The notes beneath the pieces are model-generated. The model searched no databases and was not told the origin of the DNA. It saw nothing but the letters and a program-made list of their open reading frames with translations. A program made the translations under genes and the position numbers. Below, one piece after another: positions 55,898 through 64,000 of a stretch of DNA of 64,000 nucleotides. This stretch comes from Pachypanchax playfairii. Its lineage: Eukaryota > Chordata > Actinopteri > Cyprinodontiformes > Aplocheilidae. The number at the start of each line of letters is the position of its first letter. The stretch's first letter is position 1. The stretch lies in assembly GCA_006937955.1 (NCBI GenBank), contig SSNP01000300.1, forward strand, positions 288,461-352,460. Reading direction: 5' to 3'.

Positions 55898-56271
55898 TCA
55901 TAAATCTGTCGCTTTTTTTCTTACAATTTATTCAAATGTTGAAATTGTCTATTGACTATTTTTAGACATAAAATAAACTATCAAAGTGCTTTTTTACAGT
56001 TGTTTTTTACTTTCATACAAGTAAAACATAGTTCAAATGTTGCATGAATCACTGAAAAATTAAATATTTACATCAAAGTCACTGATCTGCTTGAATAACC
56101 GCTTCACACAAAAAGCTCTTTATCTCCACTGTTCTGAAACAGGTGTATGTGAAAGTTGCTCTTTTGTACTGCAGATTACTAAATAACAGAAAAAGGTAGA
56201 AACAATTTTTTTTGCTGCTGAAAGAAGACTAATCTTTCTGATGGTGGTTTCAGAATTCACAGTCATGGGAG

Positions 56272-57311
56272 CAGACCCGGCGCCAGGACAATTTAGATGG
56301 GGGGCAGCAGTTTATTTCGGGGGGGCACAGTTTTTATTTTACCCGTTAGCGTTTTTACCTCCTGTTGGCAGTATGTTACATATTTCTGGGTCAAAACTGC
56401 CCTTTTTGACACTCTATGTCCATATTACACATTTATATTTAAAAAGGGACTAGCTGAGGAAGGTTCTGGATTTTTTCTGAACGAGCGCTCTGTTCTAGAT
56501 TGGTGGTCAGAACATTTGTTTGTTTTTTTTCTCCAAAATGAGCCGCTGTCCACTGTCAAGACCCTGCTGTGTACCTGCTTTGTGTATGTGAATGAGCCAT
56601 CTTCCTTGATAGAAGATCTTTGGTTAAGTCGCGCTGATTCAGAGGGAAATGAACAGACGTAGCGAAACAACCGTTTTTTGTAAAGAGTTGATCTCAAACC
56701 AGTTAATAACAACAACAAACAGAAAACACAACAAGCCCTGCTTCTCCCATGTCGATTATTTTTTATATTTTTCTGCTGCTTTGATCTGTGATACTACTCA
56801 CTGCTGAACTGCCCTGATGCACTCCGAAAGAAAAATAATGTAATGTAACTCACCATCACAGAGCCATCATCCCGAACAAAAACAATCCTTTTATGTCCAG
56901 TTAATGTACACCAACAAAGTAGTCTTCCTCAATCCAATTCTCCCGCTAAAAACCTTTGTAAATTCAAATTTGCGCATCATAACGCTATGTGAGAGTGAAA
57001 ATAAAGTTAGTCATGCAGCACAACATTTTATTGAATATTTTACACCTACTACATCGCTAAAGTCAGTCGTTCGTCTAAAGTTTTTGGCAACCATGACTCA
57101 AACCTGACTGGGCAACATAGGCTATATAAACTCTGCATAGATCTGCATTTAGTTTGACAAACTGATCTCAACCTCCATGTTCTTCTGGAATTCAGTTGAC
57201 AAACAGCTAGCTTGCTAGCATATAGCTTTTCTCTAATGCATATGAATGTGGATGAGGTATGACTCTCACATCACACTTCTGAGCTGAGCCCATGGTATGA
57301 CGCCGGGCCTG
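56272..57311. mobile_element. hAT element, non-autonomous, 1,040 bp
   Basis: Ends CAGACCCGGCGCCA and, on the other strand, CAGGCCCGGCGTCA. Flanking 8-mers CATGGGAG (56264-56271) and CGTGGGAG (57312-57319) differ by one base, as expected for an aged hAT duplication. No transposase fragment recognised inside. Confidence 0.75.
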
Positions 57312-57507
57312 CGTGGGAGAAAATATTGTGTGAGCCTCTGGCACTGAGGGGGATAGAAATCTGAAAGTGGCTGGCACTGAATAAGTTAAGTTTACCTCTG
57401 TTTATCTTTCCATAGACATAACAACTGGCCCGAATCCATCTGTGGTAGTATGTCTCTTTATTTTCAGCTCAAACCCCAATCGGTTAAGGCAGAAGGACGC
57501 CCATCCT

Positions 57508-57733
57508 GAGCCCGGTTCTGCTAGAAGTTTCTTTCTGTTAAAAAGAAATCATTCCTTTCTAGCGTCGCCAGTCATTGCTTGCTCAGGATGTGGGATTGTG
57601 CTAAATGTAGGATCCAATCCAACCAGGTGGTTCCTTAGATAAAAAAATATTTTTTATTCAATTGACTTGATATTTCTGTGTCTTTGTTATGCACTGATGC
57701 TTTGTAAATAAAAATTAATTGAATTGAATTGAA
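57508..57733 (+). mobile_element. L2-like LINE 3' UTR fragment
   Basis: GGTTCTGCTAGAAGTTTCTT, TTGCTTGCTCAGGATGTGGG and TGGTTCCTTAGATA match 41516-41640, ending in AATTGAATTGAATTGAAA, the usual L2 tail. Confidence 0.8.
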
Positions 57734-60288
57734 AGAATGCTTGGAAAATGACGTTTGTTTTTCAAGTCCCTTAACTTGTGTTTTATAAAAAACATCCATC
57801 GATTTTGTTTAACAGCTTGTTTTCCTAATCAGGATCAAGGATTTCAGGTCGCCAGTCATATTGAAACAACGTTTAACAAATAAACTTTCTGGTACACTAT
57901 CTATTCCTTAAAGTAACACTATTTAGCTGTGCGTTTGAGGTCTAAATGTAGCTGAGCAGGTTTTTTCACTTACACTTACAAACAGGATTAAACATGTTTA
58001 TAATCAGGTTTTTGCACAAATGAATGTACCTAAAGAATCTAAAATAACACAGGGGTAATGACAATAGGAAAAGTCAAGAAATGCCATGACTGACAAAGAG
58101 AAAAACATGGAAACATATAACAGAACAGAATGGTTGTGACAATAAAGATGCATGGAACTAACAGATCAAAACTAGAGAGTAAAAGTTAATAACTGAAACA
58201 CATCAAGGGAAAGACTTACTCATAATCTAACCAGACAGAATGAGTGTGATATGGGCAAAACAGAGGACAAAAAACCATAGCAAGACAAGAAACACTTGGG
58301 GAGTCAGAGGCCAGATCATACAGTAAATAGAAAGGGAATATAAGACAGAGTACACAAAATGACATGTGACTATAGGAGTACTAGATAAACAAACTAAACC
58401 TGAAACACAGAAACAAGAAACTGGGATAAGAATAACTACGAGGGTTGACAAGATCAGGCATGAATCATGACAACACAGCAAGGTTTTTCCAGAAGTGACA
58501 CCTATTGTTTAACAAAAGAACTGCAGTCAGTGTTACAGGACGTAAACACATGCATCTCTAATCTCATGAAATCCCAGTTTTGGCCCACAATGTGTTGTGT
58601 GCCAATATATTTGGGCTTTTAGTATAAACTAGTTGATGAATGACAATTTTTGTTTGGTGGATGATATTAAGTCAAAAGACTCAAGTCCAAATTTTGTCAA
58701 AGTCCAACATTTAAAGTCCTTGGTTATTTCACTAAGATTAAAACAGTGACTCATATTAAGGGAGATATTACAATGTAGAAATGGAAAAATGAGGAGTTCA
58801 GAATCCAAAAAAGAGGAATTTTTTTGGGTATAAACTGACATAAAAAAGCTTGAAGTTTTAGTAATTCATCATGAGAGATGTGTCTGAGGGGTGCGTTGAG
58901 ACTTCTTCTCTGTGATGTCAAGAGAAAAGTGGGAATGGGGGCAAGTGAAGGGAGGGGAAGATGGGATTGTCACAGCTGGGCTCTCTCAGAAACTTGTGAT
59001 GAGAGAGATGAATCACAGAGTAGATGCAGAGAGCCATATGTTCATTCTGGCTCAATATTTTCTTCCCTGAGTACCAACAGACAAATATCCACCACTGTTA
59101 AACACTCTCAAAGTTAAATACACTCAGTACTTTGCAACATGCTGTTGTTACCGTAAATAAAAATGATTTTAGTTGTAGCTTCCCCTGGTTGACCTGTTGC
59201 TCAATTTGTGAGTGCATGTTTTATCTTTTAATACTATAAATCTTAAAAAAGTTAACATCAACATCATCAATGCTGCTTGATATTAAGCTGGTTGTGTAGC
59301 ATCTGGAGATACTCAAAAACTAAGTGCAAATTCCCGTTCACTGTTTGTGTGTGACACAATAATAGCCAGTCTCAAAGTTCCTACTTTTTCAGTCTGTGCA
59401 TGGAATCTGTTGTAGATTTCTAAAAATCTTAAGGTGGGCTGTATGAGTAAATGTGTGTCCATAAAATGATATATTTTAAGTTCAGGCTACACAGTCTCCA
59501 ACTGTGGCCTATTTGTCAGTGGTGCATTATATCATGTATTAAAAAATAATCACCTACAATTTATAAATTGAACTGAAAACACATGAGAATTTGGCTCCAG
59601 ATTATTAAACCAAAACCTTCTGTTTCTATTCTAACATAGTTGTGTCTGTTGGCCATTGGCAAGCTTGACTTAAATGCCTCATTACACATGGGTCTCAATG
59701 ATTGCTCCTTGTCTACTGCTTCCAGACAGATAAAAACAAAATCTTGACCTCCCAAAAAAAGACATAACAAAATTTGTGTTCAATGTCTTGTCTCCTTGAA
59801 CCTTTTCTGAAAAAAATGTTACCATATTGATGTTCAGTTGTAGTATATTTAAAGTGCATTTCAAAGGCATTAACTTTTTTTTAAAGAACTTATGCTTTCT
59901 TCAGCAGCATTTTTCAACTCCCCTTTTTCCACTGTAAATCAAGGGCAAAAACAGATGTACCAGGGTAGAAATTTACCCCAAGAATTACCTTGGTATTGTA
60001 AATGTAAAAAAAAAAAACATCATGTCAGGTCTGAGATATTTTCTGGTTGTCTCAGTCACTGCCAAGTAAGGTAGTAATAGTGCAGTAACAGTCAACTTGT
60101 AAGAGGGTATGACAGCTTTGATGTTCAAGCATGTAAGTTCTGAACAGAAACAAGCCGGTACACAAAATGACTGAATACATTTTTAAAAAGATGTACACAC
60201 TGAATTTAGGTAGCTACCTGCTGTCTGGCAAATGGTAACATTTTAGCAGTTGAGAAGAAGCAATACATGTTAGCAACATAATTTGTTT
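57734..60288. other. intergenic stretch without recognised features
   Basis: No gene, RNA or classified repeat visible. Confidence 0.5.
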
Positions 60289-60293
60289 CATTG

Positions 60294-62004
60294 TGACATG
60301 ATTCTCGAGGTTTGTATTGAACTCTAGCATCAAGCCCAGACTGTCATGTTGCGGTTGCGGTGAACTCCAAACCGTACCCAGACTTCAGACCAACACAGGA
60401 TGAGAGGTAAGTAAAAGATTTATTACAGAGGGGGAATGGTACAGAGAACCAGAAGTTTAACAGTCTATAAATGATCTCTTGTAACAGGATCACAGGCACA
60501 GGATCTGGGAACTTCAGGAGGCGCTCTAGCGATGGAGGAGAGAACAGGTTAGTGATGCGGTTTCTGGGTTGATGATGACCAGTACGGTGTGCTGGGAATG
60601 TGCTCACAGACTTACGATGATTGTAGACGGAGAGAAGCCTGGAGGAGGACTGCAGGAAACAGCAGTGGTGGGTGGTGTGTCTGATGACGGTGGTGATGAG
60701 GATGATGACGAGAGTAATCCAGAGTGAAGCGACTGATGATGTTTGTTATAGAAGTGTGGACAGAGCTACTGCAAGGAACAGGGCAAGCGTGGAAGGATCC
60801 AGGAGGAGAGACAGACAATCCAGGAACGGGGGCGGACGTGAGACGCACGTCAGAGACAGGAGCTGGGTCCTCCGAGCGGCACGGCAGACGGCCAGTGCGG
60901 GAGATGAAGGCACCCAAGGACTGGAGCTGAGATCCAGTGAGGACGGAACTAGGAGGAGGAGGACAAGGTCGAGGTAAGTACCAGAACCATGTGAATAAAT
61001 CACTGAACTAGGAGGCCTAAACGTTACCACGTAGATAGCGGAACAAACTGGCGTCTGTCTCTGGTTCCTCCAGTCTTTTAACCCAGCCCGGCGGGGCTGG
61101 GTAATGAACCACACCTGCGCCTGATCAGCAGGAATCATCTCAGCTGCTCTGTCACACCCTGCAATGACACGGTTAGATTCCAAAACACAACAACACACCA
61201 CTCACTAACTGCTGAGACCTGACACAGACTTCAGACCGACTCAGGAGGAAGTTTTTAACAGAGTTTAATGTTGACAAGGTGGTACAGCAGGCAGTTCAAG
61301 TAAATAATTATTGATTTCTTCCAGGAGTGTTGAATACTGGACTAGGCACGGCTTGGGAACCACTCTGAGGCAGACGGAGGAGAGCAGGTTAGTGCACTGG
61401 TGAGAGGTTGAGAATAACGGGTGCAGGTGTGTGTGTTTAGGTATTGGCATTTTACAGTCAGGTGGAGCGACATAGAGTAGGAGGGAGACTGCTGGTGCTG
61501 CGGTGGAGGCAGTGTCCGGAGTGGGTGATGTGACGGTGGAGGGTAGACAAATCGCTGATGGAATGCTGGAGCAGGTGCTCAGAGATCCGGTACAGAGACA
61601 GAGCAGGAGACGGAGACAGAGGCACAGAAAAGAGGCTATGCAGGACATGAGTGCTCGGAGAGGCGCGGTGCAGAAACCAGCGCGGAGGAGTGAGCCACTG
61701 AGGAGGACCTGGAGCGGAGTCCAAGGCAGGACAAGAGGATCCGTGGAAGAATCTGGCGGGACGGATGGAGGACACAAGAAGGTAAGTCACAGGTAGTTTT
61801 CTACTTTAAGAGCAAGCTCTAAGTTTGACCACATTACCACTGAATGAGGTAGAACCAACTGGCGTCCGTCTCACGCTACCGAACCTCTTTCATACTCCAG
61901 GGTGAGTGGAGGGATGATGAGCTGCACCTGCTCCTGATTAGTCGATTGCCACACCATGAGGAAAAAAAACACAAACACTGGCCTCCAGCCGCTAACCCCT
62001 AACA
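60294..62004 (-). mobile_element. solo LTR C (about 823 bp), split by LTR B
   Basis: Runs TGACATGATT to CCTAACA on the plus strand and is flanked by exact CATTG repeats (60289-60293, 62005-62009). Its sequence is interrupted at 60341/61225 by LTR B. After removing B and one copy of CAGAC, the left piece joins the right piece as GCCCAGACTTCAGACCGA, matching CCCAGACTTCAGACCAA inside B. Contains ATTAAA near the minus-strand 3' end. No internal retroelement region. Confidence 0.75.
60342..61224 (-). mobile_element. solo LTR B (883 bp), inserted in LTR C
   Basis: TGTCATG...CTGACA ends, flanked by exact CAGAC repeats (60337-60341, 61225-61229). AATAAA near the minus-strand 3' end (60416-60424) and a TTAAAAG TATA-like box near 61,075. 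Same family as LTR A, sharing GAACAAACTGGCGTCTGTCTC. Open frames on both strands are chance products of its GC content. Confidence 0.78.
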
Positions 62005-62009
62005 CATTG

Positions 62010-62270
62010 ACCTAGTAGCTCAGAGCTTTGTGGAAATGGGTTCATAGAGATGGTACTTTTTGATCCTTTGATGCTGGTTCTTCCTTTCATCGTGAAGCAG
62101 AAGTTACAGTGTTGGATTGTTTACCCAGTAATAGGGACCGTGAGCTGGGATTAGATCATTGTGAGACAGGTTTGTTTTGCTCTGCTGATGGGGTATTGTT
62201 GCAATAGTAATGTTCTGTCCTGTTCTGTAAACCATGGCTGAAATAAATGTTAAGGGTGATGGTTAAATAT
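62010..62270. other. short spacer without recognised features
   Basis: Nothing recognised. Confidence 0.4.
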
Positions 62271-62580
62271 GGGCGGCCATAGCCTAGTGAGAAGGGAGAT
62301 CATCTCTCATTCAGAAGTTCAGTCCCTGATGCCGGCAGGCTGCCTGTCAACATATCCTTGGGCAAGATTCTGAACCCACAACTGCCCCGGACGGCCATAC
62401 CAGAGCTTGGTCTCGATTCCTGGCAGAGGCTACATGTCAAAGTGTCCTTGGGCAAGATACTGAACCCCCTCAACTACCCCCCGGGTGCCGTAAAATGGCT
62501 GCCTTCTGCTCTTCAGAAATGAGGATGGTCAAATGCAGAGCCTGAATTTCCCCAAGAGGGATCAATAAAGTATATATATA
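62271..62580 (+). mobile_element. tRNA-derived SINE with doubled body and Rex1-like tail
   Basis: Head GGGCGGCCATAGCCTAGTGA with a B-box-like AGTTCAGTCCC, then ATCCTTGGGCAAGATTCTGA; a second similar block follows with GTCTCGATTCC and TGTCCTTGGGCAAGATACTG. The tail, GAATTTCCCCAAGAGGGATC then AATAAAGTA, matches the Rex1-like LINE 3' end at 42,268-42,297. Confidence 0.65.
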
Positions 62581-62889
62581 AATAGGTATCAGGTTGTACA
62601 AAAGTTCTGGGCTGGATATAGGAAAATGGGGGCTGTTCATTAACATCAGCCCAACTGTTAACTGTAATGTGAATACTACTTGATCACATTGTTGTTCATG
62701 GAGAAAATAAAAAAGGGATACTTTACCAGATACTTTAATACACAAAATTTAGAAGTTAATGTGAGGATTAAGCTCACTAATACCCTTTTTATACAGTTTG
62801 TTTTTTCAACTGCCCTTGAGACCCTGCCAAAGGAAACCTTGCCCTGATTTAACCTACCTGGGCCTCAGTTACTACTTACTTACTATTTA

Positions 62890-64000
62890 CAGTGGGGCAA
62901 AAAAGTATTTAGTCAGCCACCAATTGTGTAAGTTCTCCCACTTAAAAAGATCAGAGAGGCCTGTAATTTTCATCATAGGTATACCTCAACTATGAGAGAC
63001 AAAATGAGGAAAAAAAATCCAGAAAATCACATTGTCTGATTTTTAAAGAATTTATTTGCAAATTATGGTGGAAAATAAGTATTTGGTCACCTACAAACAA
63101 GTAAGATTTCTGGCTTTCACAGACCTGTAACTTCTTTAAGAGGCTCCTCGGTCCTCCACTCGTTACCTGTATTGATGGCACCTGTGTGAACTCGTTATCA
63201 GTATAAAAGACACCTGTCCACAACCTCAAACAGTCACGCTCCAAACTCCACTATGGCCAAGACCAAAGAGCTGTCAAAGGACACCAGAAACAAAATTGTA
63301 GACCTTCACCAGGCTGGGAAGACTGAATCTGCAATAGGTAAGCAGCTTGGTGTGAAGAAATCAACTGTGGGAGCAATTATTAGAAAATGGAAGACATACA
63401 AGACCACTGATAATCTCCCTCGATCTGGGGCTCCACGCAAGATCTCACCCCGTGGGGTCAAAATGATCACAAGAACGGTGAGCAAAAACCCCAGAACCAC
63501 ACGGAGGGACCTAGTAAATGACCTGCAGAGAGCTGGGACCAAAGTAACAAAGGCTACCATCAGTAACACACTACGCCGCCAGGGACTCAAATCCTGCAGT
63601 GCCAGACGTGTCCCCCTGCTGAAGCCAGGACACGTCCAGGCCCGTCTGCGGTTTGCTAGAGAGCATTTGGATAATCCAGAAGAGGATTGGGAGAACATCA
63701 TATGGTCAGATGAAACCAAAATAGAACTTTTTGGTAGAAACTCAACTTGTCGTGTTTGGAGGGAAAGAATGCTGAGTTGGATCCAAAGAACACCATACCT
63801 ACTGTAAAGCATGGGGGTGGAAACATCATGCTTTGGGGCTGTTTTTCTGCAAGGGGACCAGGACGACTGATCCGTGTAAAGGAAAGAATGAATGGGGCCA
63901 TGTATTGTAAGATTTTGAGTGAAAACCTCCTTCCATCAGCAAGGGCATTGAAAATGAGACGTGGCTGGGTCTTTCAGCATGACAATGATCCCAAACACAC
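62890..64000 (+). mobile_element. Tc1-like transposon, cut by window edge
   Basis: Follows a TA target and starts CAGTGGGGCAAAAAAGTATT, a widespread teleost Tc1 terminal repeat. A direct-repeat-like GGTGGAAAATAAGTATTTGG lies at 63068-63087. The right half is outside the window. Confidence 0.88.
63253..64000 (+). pseudogene. Tc1-like transposase, one frameshift, 3'-truncated by the window
   Basis: Cut-and-paste DDE transposase. From the ATG at 63253: MAKTKELSKDTRNKIVDLHQ, first helix-turn-helix with AIGKQLGVKKSTV, linker NLPRSGAPRKISPRG, second helix-turn-helix, then IIWSDETKIELFG with the first catalytic Asp. A single-base deletion near 63760-63766 (expected VWRKKNAEL, read VWRERMLSW) ends this frame at 63807. 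The downstream frame continues PTVKHGGGNIMLWGCFSARG, NGAMY, and FQHDNDPKHT with the second Asp at the window edge. The rest looks well preserved, so this is a fairly young copy. Confidence 0.88.

Noticed and set aside
60612..61790. Several 97-170-codon frames on both strands
   Set aside because: All are inside LTRs B and C; composition explains them.

Overview
The window is vertebrate nuclear DNA, almost certainly from a ray-finned fish (teleost). It is AT-rich, has intron-split genes, and is packed with repeat types typical of teleosts: several Tc1-like transposons, hAT, Kolobok-like and Harbinger-like elements, L2-like and Rex1-like LINEs, tRNA-derived SINEs and long (TG)n runs. There is no operon, CRISPR array or prokaryotic gene.

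Region 1 (about 1-25 kb) holds the only host gene I can support: an angiopoietin on the minus strand. Seven coding exons could be placed by hand with consensus splice sites and matching phases: 24538-24224, 20062-19907, 17935-17814, 15658-15426, 15173-15046, 7931-7830 and 1398-1232. They give about 408 residues: signal peptide, superclustering segment, coiled coil, linker and the first two thirds of the fibrinogen-like domain. The last exons lie beyond base 1. Residues match ANGPT1, ANGPT2 and ANGPT4 in different exons; I lean to angpt4. Introns carry a Rex1-like LINE scrap, a short tandem repeat, an inverted pair of related MITEs, a dead Tc1, a hAT relic with a BED-type finger, and a Kolobok-like relic with a THAP domain.

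Region 2 (about 25-39 kb) is intergenic: a TIR element, a 33-bp foldback, an (AT)n run, a Harbinger-like element, a LINE endonuclease fragment, and a dead Tc1 element that has itself received a TTAA-type MITE and a SINE. Next to it is a hAT element nested in another hAT-like relic.

Region 3 (39,226-46,925) is one 3,845-bp sequence present twice with no difference I could find, separated by ten Ns. The repeat ends at the gap on one side and starts at the gap on the other. This is the signature of two contigs whose overlap was not merged, so the two LINE copies are probably one.

Region 4 (47-64 kb) is again only mobile DNA: a Tc1-like pseudogene, three related solo LTRs (one inserted inside another, each with a readable 5-bp target duplication), a second Harbinger-like copy, two hAT elements with 8-bp duplications, SINEs, LINE tails, and a Tc1 element cut by the right edge.

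No new multi-gene system is visible. The value lies in the angiopoietin model, the assembly fault and a well-resolved set of nested insertions.
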